NCBI GenBank assembly: GCA_018333075.1
Contig: BORH01000003.1
Span: forward strand, 248,001-312,000
DNA: 64,000 bases
Origin: Heyndrickxia sporothermodurans
GTDB lineage: Bacteria > Bacillota > Bacilli > Bacillales > Bacillaceae_C
Direction: 5' to 3'
Shown here: positions 8,364-17,625 of the stretch, one piece after another
How the letters are laid out: each line of letters starts with the position of its first letter
Position numbering within the stretch: the stretch's first letter is position 1
Made by a program: the position numbers and the translations under genes
The notes under the pieces: model-generated
Database searches by the model: none
What the model was told of the DNA's origin: nothing
Seen by the model: only the letters and a program-made list of their open reading frames with translations

Positions 8364-9371
8364 CTATTTAGCAGTGGTCTGGAGTTTATTAATAAATTGA
8401 AGTGAACGACCAGTACCAATCGCAACAGATTCTAATGGGCTTGGAGCTAGATGAACAGGAACAATTATTTCTTTACTCAACCATTCTTGAATCCCATTTA
8501 ACATAGAACCTCCGCCAGTTAGAATGACACCTCTATCAACAATGTCCCCACTAAGCTCTGCAGGACAATTTTCAAGGGTTGCACGAATACTTTCAAGAAT
8601 ACTTAGAAGGGATTCACGAATAGCACCTTGAATTTCTTTTGAATGGATGGTAATTGTTTTAGGAAGACCTGAGACTAAATCACGCCCACGAATATCCATT
8701 GTTATAGGCTCGTGATCAACAAGAGCATAACCAATTTCTATCTTAAGCTGTTCAGAAGTGCGTTCGCCAATTAAAAGATTATAATTTTTCCGAACATATT
8801 GAATGATATCATCATCCATTTTATCTCCACCAATCCGGAGTGTATTACAAGTTACCACACCACCGTAGGAGATAATGGCTACTTCTGTTGTCCCGCCTCC
8901 AATATCAACAACTACGTTTGCAACAGGCTCGTCTACTGGTAGGTCAGCACCGATCGCAGCAGCCACTGGTTCCTCAATTAAATGAACGTTCTTAGCTCCT
9001 GCAAATTTCACTGCATCCTGAATAGCACGACGTTCAACAGATGTCGCCCCAGAAGGAGTACAAACAACCACACTTGGTTTGCGAACAGCTAATCCAAGTT
9101 GTTTACTAATTTTTTTCATAATTAACTTAAGCATTTCAGTTGTTATATCATAATCGGCTATAACTCCATCTCTTAATGGACGAATGGCAACGATTTTTCC
9201 TGGTGTTTTTCCTATCATATTTTTAGCATCTGTTCCGAAAGCAAGTACACGTTTCGTTTCTGTATTAATTGCAACTACAGATGGTTCATTTAAAATAACA
9301 CCTTTATTTTTACTATAAACTAATATATTTGCAGTACCTAAATCGATTCCTATTTCCGTACCTGAAAACAT
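8364..9371 (-). CDS. mreBH: Actin-like cell-shape protein MreBH
   Basis: Bacterial actin homologue of 335 aa, the length of B. subtilis MreBH. It polymerises under the membrane and guides side-wall synthesis and autolysin placement. ATP-binding signatures are seen: phosphate-1 [11 protein letters not shown] near residue 8, [17 protein letters not shown], phosphate-2 [11 protein letters not shown], and the adenosine motif [13 protein letters not shown]. It opens [20 protein letters not shown], closer to MreBH than to MreB or Mbl, and the gene is monocistronic rather than linked to mreCD. SD AGGTGA precedes the ATG. A TGACCC motif upstream on this strand resembles part of a sigma-I -35 element, but I could not define a full promoter. 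Confidence 0.9.
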   Translation of the reverse strand: MFSGTEIGIDLGTANILVYSKNKGVILNEPSVVAINTETKRVLAFGTDAKNMIGKTPGKIVAIRPLRDGVIADYDITTEMLKLIMKKISKQLGLAVRKPSVVVCTPSGATSVERRAIQDAVKFAGAKNVHLIEEPVAAAIGADLPVDEPVANVVVDIGGGTTEVAIISYGGVVTCNTLRIGGDKMDDDIIQYVRKNYNLLIGERTSEQLKIEIGYALVDHEPITMDIRGRDLVSGLPKTITIHSKEIQGAIRESLLSILESIRATLENCPAELSGDIVDRGVILTGGGSMLNGIQEWLSKEIIVPVHLAPSPLESVAIGTGRSLQFINKLQTTAK

Positions 9372-9707
9372 ATGAATTCACCTAACCCTTTTCATGTGAC
9401 TTTCAACTTACATATAATACTTCAATATAGTATAAGACATTTATGTGGGTCATGATGAATACATTTTATTCCATTAACGTAATATTACATTTTGTAAAAT
9501 AGGAATATTTTAGACAAGCGTTGATACATAAGGAAATAGAAAATAATTTTTATTACCATCTCAAGACAATGTTAACGAAATTTAAAAATTGTAATCTGAT
9601 GTTGATATGATTCTAATCTCATTAGCATCTTGTTGCAATAGTTTTGAAATTTTTAAAGCAAATATTTATTTAATCGAAAAAGCTTTGTTCATTGTATGGG
9701 TATGGCA
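9372..9707. other. Intergenic region upstream of mreBH
   Basis: This 336-bp AT-rich stretch holds the mreBH SD and presumably its promoter. On the minus strand ATGACCCAC lies some 20 bp before TATACT, a possible promoter region. No ORF, repeat or RNA fold was recognised. No clear terminator was seen for speG. Confidence 0.5.
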
Positions 9708-10232
9708 CTAATTGTTAGTGTTTTTTTCTAAAAACTCATCCTGAAAAATGCACATTCTTAATGCATCATGGTAATCACCATCAACAAAAAATTCATCTTT
9801 CAATTTTCCTTCTACTTTAAAGCCAACCTTTTTATAGATATGGATTGCCTTTTCATTTGTTTTATCGACAATTAAATAAAGCTTACGCATATTTAACACA
9901 GAAAAAGCATAGTTCATGGCTAATTTTGTTGCAATTGTTGCATATCCCTTTCCTTGTTGCTTAGGGTCAATAATAATTTGAAATTCTGCTCTTCTGTGAA
10001 TATAATCTATTTCAACAATCTCCACTAATCCAAGCATGTCCTCATCCTTTTTAATAATAAATCGACGTTCTCCTTGGTCATGGATGTGCTTATCATATAA
10101 ATCCTGAAGCTCTACAAATGCTTCATATGGCTCTTCAAACCAATAAGACATAATGTTTGCGTTAATATTAAGCGCATGGACAAATTCAAGGTCTGATCTT
10201 TCTAATGGACGTAACCTAATTTCACCATTCAT
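9708..10232 (-). CDS. speG: Spermidine N-acetyltransferase SpeG-like
   Basis: GNAT-fold acetyltransferase of 174 aa, closely resembling Vibrio SpeG, which acetylates spermidine and spermine with acetyl-CoA. The family hallmark [13 protein letters not shown] near residue 30 is intact, followed by [23 protein letters not shown] (acetyl-CoA loop QGKGYA) and [16 protein letters not shown] longer reading begins at a TTG at 10253, but GGAGG lies just before the ATG at 10232, which gives the family's usual length. Monocistronic. Role: detoxification of excess polyamines. Confidence 0.88.
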   Translation of the reverse strand: MNGEIRLRPLERSDLEFVHALNINANIMSYWFEEPYEAFVELQDLYDKHIHDQGERRFIIKKDEDMLGLVEIVEIDYIHRRAEFQIIIDPKQQGKGYATIATKLAMNYAFSVLNMRKLYLIVDKTNEKAIHIYKKVGFKVEGKLKDEFFVDGDYHDALRMCIFQDEFLEKNTNN

Positions 10233-10344
10233 CAATGTTCCTCCGAGCTCCAATGATATTTATGTTAGCTTATCCATTAGAGAAACAATTGATAACAGTA
10301 AATTGCTGATATTTAATATAAGAAAGGATAAAGAAGTAAAAAAG

Positions 10345-10373
10345 AAAAACATGACTTAAAAGCCATGTTTTTT
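10345..10373. terminator. Terminator after ycgQ
   Basis: AAAAACATG and CATGTTTTT arms flank a short loop; on the minus strand the hairpin ends in a T run directly after the stop of the YcgQ gene. Confidence 0.7.
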
Positions 10374-10374
10374 A

Positions 10375-11205
10375 TTAATACGTACGGTAAACATATGGAT
10401 CCTCAGGTTTAGGAGTAGATTTCCATTTAGTTACCTCTAATATAGGGATTGTTTTTTTGAAAGGTTGATAATACATATTACTTAGCTTGCCTTCAACTTG
10501 AATCCATTCATCATTTTTAAAATGAATGTTTTCAGGAAATTGAACAAGCATCCCAAATACACCTGAATCTGCAATACAATGAATAATTCCAAATCGAAAT
10601 AGAAAAATTTGATTGGATTCAAGTTCCTTTTCATTATACGTAAATCCTTTAAATTGAATCGTTTTATTATCAAAATAGCCAGGAAATTTATATATAGTTT
10701 CCATTCCTATTAGAAAATCGTTATCATTTAAAACAACTTTTTTATTTTTCTTAATAAATTTTTTCTTAGCTTTATCCATATATTGGTCATATCCTTCTTG
10801 ACCATAATAGATACTTGAATCTGGTTGCAAAAACTGGTGTATAGCAGAAGTATCTTTATCATTGTAAACATCAAAATGAAATCCCTTTGCCTTTACAATA
10901 TTTGAATCAAGTGTAGCAATAGGAATGAAAAATACTGATATGATTGGGAATAAAAGTACAGGATAAAAAATATATTCCTTCCAGCCTTTTCTCACATGAT
11001 GATGGCCACAATTACAGTCATCTTCTTTATGCTTTTCCCCTCTTACATAAATAATCAGCTGTGCAAAAGTAAGAAAAAACATAACGAAGATTGTAATAAA
11101 AGAAATATAGGAATATTTCATATTGATATATTTCGAAATCGAACCTGTTACATGTAAATGCATAAAGAGAAACGAAAAACCAAGCAATAATAAAAATCTT
11201 AGCAT
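10375..11205 (-). CDS. ycgQ: YcgQ-like permease subunit (TIGR03943 family)
   Basis: 276-aa membrane-anchored protein. Two or three N-terminal transmembrane helices (residues about 1-55 and 75-100) flank a His/Cys-rich loop, DDCNCGHHH, that may bind metal. The remaining ~160 residues form a soluble domain, with the segment FGIIHCIADSGVFGMLVQ typical of the family. It is translated 17 bp after the permease gene at 11223-12101, as in the B. subtilis ycgR-ycgQ pair. The transported substrate is unknown; the His/Cys clusters in both proteins hint at a metal (inference). SD AAGGAGGGG. Confidence 0.82.
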   Translation of the reverse strand: MLRFLLLLGFSFLFMHLHVTGSISKYINMKYSYISFITIFVMFFLTFAQLIIYVRGEKHKEDDCNCGHHHVRKGWKEYIFYPVLLFPIISVFFIPIATLDSNIVKAKGFHFDVYNDKDTSAIHQFLQPDSSIYYGQEGYDQYMDKAKKKFIKKNKKVVLNDNDFLIGMETIYKFPGYFDNKTIQFKGFTYNEKELESNQIFLFRFGIIHCIADSGVFGMLVQFPENIHFKNDEWIQVEGKLSNMYYQPFKKTIPILEVTKWKSTPKPEDPYVYRTY

Positions 11206-11222
11206 TTTTTCCCCTCCTTATT

Positions 11223-12101
11223 TTATAGATATCCAATAATAATTGAGCCTAAAAATACGAAGATACTTACATATATAAATAGATATAAAACAAATTTAGC
11301 TTTAAATGAACTTAACATCATCAGTGTGTTTTTAATATCAAACATTGCACCAAAGACAAGAAAGGCAACTAATGAATTCACCGCAAATGTACTCTGGAAT
11401 GAAGAGGCAATAAATGCATCTGCCTCAGAACATACTGATAGAACAAAGGAAAGAGCCATCATAACAATCGTAGAGGAGTATTCACCATGTCCAATTGATG
11501 TTAATGTAGATGTTTTAAGATATGTCTGCATGGCAGCAGCGAGAAAAGCTCCAATGATTAAAAATTTGCCAACAGAAAAAAATTCATCAATTGAATGCTG
11601 TATAGTACCTTTTATCTTAGCCAGAATTCCTTGTCCATGATGATGGTCATGATCATGGACAGATTCTCTTAACTGTGAATCTTTAAATTGATACGACAAA
11701 ATAAATCCAATAATCAAAGCAACTGCAAAGGAAAGACCACCACGATAAAGAACCATTCTCCAACTATTGCCAAATGCAATATATGTTGAAAATAAGACAA
11801 TTGGATTAATAATGGGGCCAGTTAGCATAAAGCCTATGGCTGCATAATGGGGGACGCCTTTTGCCATTAATCTTCTTGTAATTGGAACAATTCCACATTC
11901 ACAGGCTGGAAATAAAGCCCCGAGAAAAGTTGTAGTTAAAACGGCTAAAAAACGATTTTTAGGAATAATTTTTGCAATCATTTCTTCGGTAACAAACATT
12001 TGAATGATACCAGAAATTAGAACACCTAATAAAACAAATGGCAATGATTCTATTAATATACTAATAAAAATAGTATTCATTTGTAAAAAAGATTGGGACA
12101 T
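11223..12101 (-). CDS. ycgR: YcgR-like permease (DUF318/ArsP_1 family)
   Basis: Polytopic membrane protein of 292 aa with about eight hydrophobic segments. The family motif PACECGIVPITRR (near residue 65) is intact and holds paired cysteines. FMLTGPIINPIVLFSTYIAF follows. A cytoplasmic loop carries the histidine cluster HDHDHHHG (about residue 149). SD GGAGGTG precedes the ATG. Cotranscribed with ycgQ. Relatives include arsenical and other permeases, but the substrate is not predictable here. Upstream 12102-12200 is presumed to hold the promoter; no metalloregulator box was recognised. Confidence 0.82.
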   Translation of the reverse strand: MSQSFLQMNTIFISILIESLPFVLLGVLISGIIQMFVTEEMIAKIIPKNRFLAVLTTTFLGALFPACECGIVPITRRLMAKGVPHYAAIGFMLTGPIINPIVLFSTYIAFGNSWRMVLYRGGLSFAVALIIGFILSYQFKDSQLRESVHDHDHHHGQGILAKIKGTIQHSIDEFFSVGKFLIIGAFLAAAMQTYLKTSTLTSIGHGEYSSTIVMMALSFVLSVCSEADAFIASSFQSTFAVNSLVAFLVFGAMFDIKNTLMMLSSFKAKFVLYLFIYVSIFVFLGSIIIGYL

Positions 12102-12419
12102 TAATCATCCACCTCCGATTATAAAGGGAAGTTCTTTTCTTAACTGTATTTTTACGTACCAAAAAAATATATTAAAGTATCCAAAGAGAGATATATGCGA
12201 TCTTTTTAGTAATAACAGAAAAGAAGAGATTTAGTTAAAAAATGGATTCTTCTTCCATCTGTATTTTTAACTTTCCCATTATAACATAAAGCAAAATCTC
12301 AGTTTTATGTAAATCCTTCTTAATTTAGAAAAGTATTCTCAAATAAACAGTCAATAAAGCGATTTCTCCAAAGAATATAGCAATTTATTGAACAAAACAT
12401 ATTTAATGACTAAATAAAA

Positions 12420-12445
12420 AATCCGCACATAAAATTGTGCGGATT
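12420..12445 (-). terminator. Terminator of the thioesterase gene
   Basis: AATCCGCACA and TGTGCGGATT around a 6-nt loop; read on the minus strand it is followed by TTTTTTA. The rest of 12102-12419 is AT-rich with nothing recognised besides the presumed ycgR promoter. Confidence 0.88.
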
Positions 12446-12455
12446 CCTATCTGTA

Positions 12456-12962
12456 TTATTCAGAAAAAAATTGTGCAAGCTCTTCACTGTCTTTTTTTCT
12501 GCTTTTTCTGTGCTCTGCTCTCTTTTTAGCGGTTTCATTTAACCATTTTTCTTGATCGGTTTCAGGAACAACTAATGGTATTTCAGCAGGTTTTCCATCT
12601 TCTCCAAGTGCAACAAATGTTAAAAAGGATAATGCGGCAATGGATTTTTCACCAGTTAATAAGTGTTCTGCTGTAATTTTAACGAATACTTCCATCGAAC
12701 TGCGCCCAGTATATGTAACCATTGCTTCTAAAGTAACGGCATCTCCTACACGAATAGGTTTAATAAAATCAACTGAATCCGTTGATGCAGTGACAACTGG
12801 GTATCTTGCAAATCTAGCTGCTGCAATTGATGCAGTGTCGTCTATATCTGCCATTAATTTTCCACCAAATAATGTTCCATGATGGTTTGTATCAGGAGGG
12901 AGAACATGCCCCGTTTTTATGGTTAATGTTTCTCTCATAAATTTTGTCGGACGGTTACTCAT
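12456..12962 (-). CDS. ykhA: Acyl-CoA thioesterase, YkhA/hotdog family
   Basis: 168-aa hotdog-fold acyl-CoA hydrolase related to YciA/YkhA, cleaving acyl-CoA to free acid and CoA in the cytoplasm. Visible motifs: DTNHHGTLFGGKLMADID (residues about 24-41, the active-site Asn and Asp region), ASTDSVDFIKPIRVGD, and SMEVFVKI. The C-terminus is a charged helix. An in-frame GTG lies 9 nt upstream but overlaps the SD, so the ATG at 12962 (preceded by AGAGGTG) is preferred. Monocistronic. Confidence 0.86.
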   Translation of the reverse strand: MSNRPTKFMRETLTIKTGHVLPPDTNHHGTLFGGKLMADIDDTASIAAARFARYPVVTASTDSVDFIKPIRVGDAVTLEAMVTYTGRSSMEVFVKITAEHLLTGEKSIAALSFLTFVALGEDGKPAEIPLVVPETDQEKWLNETAKKRAEHRKSRKKDSEELAQFFSE

Positions 12963-13119
12963 AATATTCACCTCTATATATTTTTACTATAACCATTGGG
13001 TGGTAGAATTATTTGACTTGTATACTATACCATAATTTTCATCCAGATTATTATATCAAACTAATGGTTATTAGAAAATCGGGAGGAAAATATCGAATTT
13101 TTATAATAGTAATAAAATC

Positions 13120-13149
13120 TTGACATTATTGATAACAAAAGCATAATCT
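13120..13149 (+). promoter_or_regulatory. Sigma-A promoter before the 22-codon ORF and hutH
   Basis: A perfect TTGACA (13120-13125) is followed 17-18 bp later by ATAATC/TAATCT. The transcript would pass the small ORF and terminator before hutH. Confidence 0.6.
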
Positions 13150-13183
13150 GTTTATAAGGATAAAATTTCGTGGAGGATCCACA

Positions 13184-13252
13184 ATGTTAGTAATATTTTT
13201 CCGAAATTTTCGACATCCGCATATTTTTTTAAAGGCTGTATCGCTATTTTAG
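13184..13252 (+). CDS. 22-codon ORF overlapping a terminator (possible leader peptide)
   Basis: The ATG is 6 nt after GGAGG and the frame encodes a 22-residue peptide, MLVIFFRNFRHPHIFLKAVS followed by LF. It contains two His codons around a proline (His-Pro-His) plus several Phe and Arg. The stop codon falls inside the loop of the terminator at 13231-13267, so a translating ribosome would cover its 5' arm. That geometry fits transcription attenuation by a leader peptide for the downstream hutH. Expression has not been shown; a chance ORF remains possible. Confidence 0.42.
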   Translation: MLVIFFRNFRHPHIFLKAVSLF

Positions 13253-13267
13253 TGATACAGCCTTTTT
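13231..13267 (+). terminator. Terminator/attenuator upstream of hutH
   Basis: AAAGGCTGTATC (13231-13242) and GATACAGCCTTT (13254-13265) form a 12-bp stem with an 11-nt loop and a T run. It lies 50 bp before the hutH start, so it must be read through or bypassed for expression from the upstream promoter. Confidence 0.85.
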
Positions 13268-13314
13268 TCTTTAACTCACTAACGTAGTAGTAATTTAATT
13301 AAGGGGGACTTATT

Positions 13315-14793
13315 GTGGTACAGCTTACAGGAAATTCATTAACAATAAATGAAGTAAAAAGTGTCTTATATGGAGATTGTAAAGTAGAGATTAATAAGAA
13401 AAGTATGGAAAAGGTAATCAAAAGTCACCAAGCAGTAGAAAGAATAGTTAAGGAACAAAAGGTTGTCTATGGAATAACAACAGGATTTGGAAAATTTAGT
13501 GATGTATATATTGAATCTGAAAATGTAGAGGAGCTGCAATTAAATTTAATCCATTCCCATGCCTGTGGAGTTGGAGAACCATTCCCTGAAATTGTTTCAA
13601 GAGCGATGCTATTATTGCGGGCCAATGCACTAACAAAAGGTTATTCAGGTGTAAGACCAATAATTATTGAGACACTTATTCGTTTTATTAATGAAAAAAT
13701 TCACCCAGTGATTCCTCAACAAGGCTCTTTAGGGGCAAGTGGAGATTTAGCTCCGTTGTCACATCTTGCACTTACATTAATGGGGGAAGGTGAGGTTTAT
13801 TATAAGGGGAAGAGAATGAATGCTGAGAAAGCTTTAGCCGATACAGGAATCGAACCAGTGATCTTGCAGGCTAAAGAAGGATTGGCATTAATAAATGGAA
13901 CTCAAGCTATGACTGCGATGGGCATTGTAGCATATATTGAGGCTGAGAAATTAGCAAAAGATAGTGAAATCATTGCGTCCATTACAATGGAAGCATTGCA
14001 GGGAATTATTGATGCCTTTGACGAGGATGTACATGTAGCAAGAGGCTATGAGCAGCAAGTAGATGTTGCGAAAAGAATTCGAAAATATTTAGAGGGCAGT
14101 AAGCTTATCACTAAACAAGGGGAACTCCGTGTACAGGATGCTTATTCGTTACGATGCATTCCACAAGTTCATGGGGCTTCTTGGCAGGCATTAGATTACG
14201 TCAAGGAGAAGCTTGAAATTGAAATTAATGCAGCTACAGATAATCCTTTAATTTTCGATGATGGAAATAAAATTATATCAGGTGGTAATTTCCACGGCCA
14301 ACCGATAGCTCTTGCAATGGATTTTATGAAAATTGCTGTTTCAGAGTTAGCCAATATTTCTGAAAGAAGAATTGAAAGGCTTGTCAATCCTGGATTAAAT
14401 GATTTGCCAGGTTTCTTAAGTCCTGAGCCTGGCTTACAATCCGGAGCGATGATTATGCAATACGCTGCAGCTTCATTAGTTTCTGAGAATAAAACCCTTG
14501 CCCATCCTGCAAGTGTTGATTCTATTCCTTCTTCTGCAAACCAGGAAGATCATGTTAGTATGGGAACAATAGCTGCTAGACATGCCTATCAAATATTACT
14601 TAATTCAAGAAGGGTGTTAGCAATTGAATTAATATGTGCCATGCAAGGAGCTGAAATTCGCGGCATTGAAAAAATGTCTCCAATGACAAGGGATTTTTAC
14701 GAAAAAGGAAGAGAAATTGTACCAAGTATTGTGAAGGATCGAATTTTTTCTAAAGATATTGAAGCATTAGCTGATTGGTTAAGTGTTAACTAA
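13315..14793 (+). CDS. hutH: Histidine ammonia-lyase
   Basis: Converts L-histidine to urocanate plus ammonia, the first step of histidine degradation. At 492 aa it is slightly shorter than B. subtilis HutH. The Ala141-Ser142-Gly143 triad within [14 protein letters not shown] forms the MIO electrophile by self-cyclisation. [24 protein letters not shown] and the NQEDHVSMG region are also present. GTG start with AAGGGGG upstream. No hutU, hutI, hutG or hutP is next to it, so the rest of the pathway must be elsewhere. Control may involve the leader ORF and terminator just upstream. Phenylalanine or tyrosine ammonia-lyase is unlikely in this lineage. Confidence 0.95.
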   Translation: MVQLTGNSLTINEVKSVLYGDCKVEINKKSMEKVIKSHQAVERIVKEQKVVYGITTGFGKFSDVYIESENVEELQLNLIHSHACGVGEPFPEIVSRAMLLLRANALTKGYSGVRPIIIETLIRFINEKIHPVIPQQGSLGASGDLAPLSHLALTLMGEGEVYYKGKRMNAEKALADTGIEPVILQAKEGLALINGTQAMTAMGIVAYIEAEKLAKDSEIIASITMEALQGIIDAFDEDVHVARGYEQQVDVAKRIRKYLEGSKLITKQGELRVQDAYSLRCIPQVHGASWQALDYVKEKLEIEINAATDNPLIFDDGNKIISGGNFHGQPIALAMDFMKIAVSELANISERRIERLVNPGLNDLPGFLSPEPGLQSGAMIMQYAAASLVSENKTLAHPASVDSIPSSANQEDHVSMGTIAARHAYQILLNSRRVLAIELICAMQGAEIRGIEKMSPMTRDFYEKGREIVPSIVKDRIFSKDIEALADWLSVN

Positions 14794-14802
14794 TAATAAA
14801 AG

Positions 14803-14842
14803 AATGAATAAAGCGGGTTAAAAATATTCCGCTTTATTCATT
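14803..14842 (+). terminator. Terminator of hutH
   Basis: AATGAATAAAGCGG and CCGCTTTATTCATT form a 14-bp perfect stem around a 12-nt loop. Only a weak T tract follows. It can also serve the convergent gene. Confidence 0.8.
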
Positions 14843-14895
14843 ACTTTGTTCGTTTAGAATATTATTTTTATTATTTGTACTATAAATTCAATTCA

Positions 14896-15654
14896 CTATT
14901 CATCATCTTCAACATATGGATCATGCTCGTAGGCAGGTAAATCTCCAAATGTAGTCATGATTCCGTCTTCATCCAATGAGTCTGTATATTCACGATATTG
15001 AGTGTTAGGAAAATATTGCTTATGGTTTCCGTACATATCATTGCCAACAAAGTTTTCAAAGTTTTCAACATATCCTACATTTTCATCAGATTCAAAATAC
15101 ATATCATTATAATGGTCAGGGGGATTAACAAAGTCGGAAGGGGATTCTGATGTTCCCCATTCTGCTACAGATTGCCATGAATCCTCTGCATCGAATTCAA
15201 CATGCTCATTGCGAGAATCATTAAAGTCGAAGTTCCCTAATGATGAGAGTAATACTCTTTCTTCTGCTGGACGATCATGCGAAACGGTTCGATCTGGACT
15301 ATGTTCCTTGCAATATAATGTAGTTGGAACAGCCTGTAAGCGTTCCTCTGGTATTTCTCGACCACATTCTGCACATTTTCCATAGGATCCGTTTGCCATC
15401 GATTCTAAAGCTTTATTGATATTTTTAAGATCATATTCACTATGTTCATTTAGAGCGATGTCTTTTTCACGCTCATAAAGCTCTGTTCCTCCATCCCCTG
15501 GGTGATTGTCATAATTTGACAACTCACCGACAGATTCCTGAGAATGTTCGGTATTTAAACCATAATGATCATTTTGTTGTAATCGATGTTCTAGCTCTTT
15601 TTTATCACTTAGTAATTGAGATCGAAGTTCTAGAATCTGCTTATTTGTAAGCAT
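14896..15654 (-). CDS. YteA/YocK-type DksA/TraR-like zinc-finger protein
   Basis: 252-aa soluble protein of the Bacillus-specific yteA branch of the TraR/DksA family. The N-terminal part is helical, with NYDNHPGDGGTELYEREKDI near residues 47-66 as the family signature. The zinc motif CAECG at about 94-98 continues with RLQAVPTTLYCKEH, so the last ligand appears to be His rather than the usual fourth Cys. The C-terminal third is strongly acidic and rich in Asn, Tyr and Asp, ending DPYVEDDE. Relatives are general-stress or spore-associated, but function is not established. Monocistronic. The SD (GAAGTGG) is moderate. Confidence 0.8.
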   Translation of the reverse strand: MLTNKQILELRSQLLSDKKELEHRLQQNDHYGLNTEHSQESVGELSNYDNHPGDGGTELYEREKDIALNEHSEYDLKNINKALESMANGSYGKCAECGREIPEERLQAVPTTLYCKEHSPDRTVSHDRPAEERVLLSSLGNFDFNDSRNEHVEFDAEDSWQSVAEWGTSESPSDFVNPPDHYNDMYFESDENVGYVENFENFVGNDMYGNHKQYFPNTQYREYTDSLDEDGIMTTFGDLPAYEHDPYVEDDE

Positions 15655-15744
15655 AATAAACCACTTCTTTCATTTAAAAATCTTCATCTAAATGTAGTAT
15701 TAAACGAATCATTTCAAATAATTACTGTAAAAAAGTGTATGAAA

Positions 15745-15770
15745 AAAGCTCTTGCACACGCAAGAGCTTT
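15745..15770 (-). terminator. Terminator of ampS
   Basis: AAAGCTCTTGC and GCAAGAGCTTT around an ACAC loop, followed on the minus strand by a T run. Confidence 0.9.
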
Positions 15771-15781
15771 AGTATGGATTA

Positions 15782-17014
15782 TTAGAATGCCCAATCTCCA
15801 TTACGGAAAATTGGTTCAGTTGTACCGTCTTCTTTAATTCCATCGATATTCATTTTTGCTGAACCAACCATGAAATCAACATGAGTAATACTTTGATTTA
15901 AACCATTTTTTTGTAATTCTTCACGAGACATTTTCTTTCCACCTTCAATACAAAATGCATATGCACTACCAATTGCAAAATGGTTAGATGCATTTTCATC
16001 ATAAAGGGTATTTAAGAAAAGAATATTTGATTGTGAAATCGGTGAATTATGCGGTACAAGTGCAACTTCACCAAGGTAATGGGAGCCTTCATCTGTTTCG
16101 ACTAAGCGTTTTAAAATTTCTTCGCCTTCTTTTGCTTTCACATCAACAATTCGCCCATTTTCAAAATAAATGGTAAACTCATCGATAATATTTCCACCAT
16201 AACTTAATGGTTTTGTACTTGAAACATGTCCATTGACACCATCTTTATATGGTACTGTAAATACTTCTTCTGTTGGCATGTTTGCCATAAATTCAATGTT
16301 TTGCTCGTTAATACTACCTGCACCTACCCAAAGGTGCCCTTTAGGCAATTCGACTGTTAGGTCTGTTCCAGGAGCTGTATAATGAAGCTTTTTATAATTT
16401 TTTTCATTTAAATAGTGAACTTTTTCATGTAGGTTTGCGTCATGATCCTTCCATGCTTGAATAGGGTCGTCTAAATCTGATCTAGTGGATTTAAATATTG
16501 CATCCCATAGTTGTTCTACTGCTTTATCAGGAGTTGCATCTGGAAATACTTTTGTTGCCCAAGCTTCAGAAGGAACTCCAATAACAGTCCAGCTTACTTT
16601 ATCTGATTGTATGTATTGACGGTATGTTTCTAATGCTTGCCCAGCAGCCTTCTGGAAATTGGAAATTCGTACAGGATTTACACCTTTCAATAAATCTGGA
16701 CTGGAAGAAACGATAGACATGAATGCGGCGCCTTCTTCTGCTAACTCCGTTGTTTCAGCAGCACGGTGTTTAGGGTATTCTGTAAACGCTTCATCAGGAG
16801 CTAAATCGTATTTAAGTCTAGAAATCGTATCATCGTTCCAATTAATGATGACATTTTTTGCACCAGCTTCATAAGCTTTTTTCGAAACAATACGAACAAA
16901 TTCTGCTGCATCAATTGCTGCATTTACAACAAGCGTTTGCCCCTTCTGGACATTTACACCAACTTTAACTGCTAATTCTGCATATTTTTCTAACTTTTCA
17001 TGGAAAGTTGACAT
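15782..17014 (-). CDS. ampS: M29 family aminopeptidase AmpS
   Basis: Cytoplasmic metal-dependent aminopeptidase (thermophilic aminopeptidase family M29), 410 aa as in B. subtilis AmpS. The N-terminal half (NVQKGQTLVVNA..., EAGAKNVIINW) builds the substrate-entry domain. The C-terminal half carries likely metal ligands in the segments EVALVPHNSPIS, NHFAIGSAYAFCIEGG and HVDFMVGS. GGAGATT lies before the ATG. It trims N-terminal residues from peptides. Monocistronic with its own terminator. Confidence 0.93.
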   Translation of the reverse strand: MSTFHEKLEKYAELAVKVGVNVQKGQTLVVNAAIDAAEFVRIVSKKAYEAGAKNVIINWNDDTISRLKYDLAPDEAFTEYPKHRAAETTELAEEGAAFMSIVSSSPDLLKGVNPVRISNFQKAAGQALETYRQYIQSDKVSWTVIGVPSEAWATKVFPDATPDKAVEQLWDAIFKSTRSDLDDPIQAWKDHDANLHEKVHYLNEKNYKKLHYTAPGTDLTVELPKGHLWVGAGSINEQNIEFMANMPTEEVFTVPYKDGVNGHVSSTKPLSYGGNIIDEFTIYFENGRIVDVKAKEGEEILKRLVETDEGSHYLGEVALVPHNSPISQSNILFLNTLYDENASNHFAIGSAYAFCIEGGKKMSREELQKNGLNQSITHVDFMVGSAKMNIDGIKEDGTTEPIFRNGDWAF

Positions 17015-17175
17015 ATTTAATCTCCTTTTTATTCAGAATCTTCCTCTCTATTTTAACAATCCAATAACAGAAAGCAAAGCTTTAAAAGTAGATAATATTG
17101 TGGTTAATGAATGATAAATGAAAAATAACGTTCTTAAGCTATAATAAGTATAAAATTATTAGTTTAAGGGTTATT

Positions 17176-17490
17176 ATGATTAAATTAAAGAGGATTTATG
17201 AGGCAAAAGAAATATTAGTTGATCGTGCGTTACCAAGGAAGAAGTAAAATTAAATCAATGGATGAAAAATGTAGACCTAGTCAAAATGGTTCCTTCATGA
17301 CTCTAAAAAATTTGCGGAATTTAAAGAGAGATACAGAAAAGAATTAGCAAAATCGTCATTTGAGGATGTTCTTCTTTTATTGGTTGAATCGAGTATAGAG
17401 GGAGATATTACCTTAGTTTATTCTGCTAAGGATAAGGAACATAATCAAGCAATCGTATTAATTGATGAAAGAAATGTGATCATATTTCAT
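17176..17490 (+). pseudogene. Decayed DUF488 (YeaO-like) gene
   Basis: Fragments of a DUF488 protein are visible in successive frames. From the ATG at 17176, MIKLKRIYEAKE and ILVDR appear. The conserved LWPRG segment is deleted with a frameshift. VTKEEVKLNQWMKN follows in a second frame, and WFLHDSKKFAEFKERYRKEL plus LVYSAKDKEHNQAIVL in a third. At least two frame changes and short deletions break the gene. The last fragment makes an open frame from 17380 that should not be called a protein. Sequencing error could explain a shift but not the missing motif. Confidence 0.8.
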
Positions 17491-17557
17491 AAAAAATCGT
17501 TCCTTTCTTTGATAATTTGGTGTGGTAACTTCTATATACAAAGAGGAACGATTTTTT
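17491..17557 (+). terminator. Terminator-like hairpin after the DUF488 remnant
   Basis: AAAAAATCGTTCC (17491-17503) is complementary to GGAACGATTTTTT (17545-17557), with a further TTCTTTG/CAAAG pairing inside. Probably the old terminator of the decayed gene. Confidence 0.65.
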
Positions 17558-17583
17558 GTCTTTTTTTGCTTAAAAAACAAAAG

Positions 17584-17625
17584 GGATGACTTAAAGGTCT
17601 AATTAACTAGACTTTTGAGTCATCC
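17584..17625 (-). terminator. Terminator of nsrR, overlapping its stop codon
   Basis: GGATGACT and AGTCATCC frame an inner TAAAGGTCTA/TAGACTTTTG pairing. On the minus strand the stem is followed by CTTTTGTTTTTT. The 3' end of nsrR lies within it. Confidence 0.85.

Noticed and set aside
17380-17589. 69-codon ORF
   Set aside because: Only the last third of the decayed DUF488 gene, followed by read-through of its terminator.
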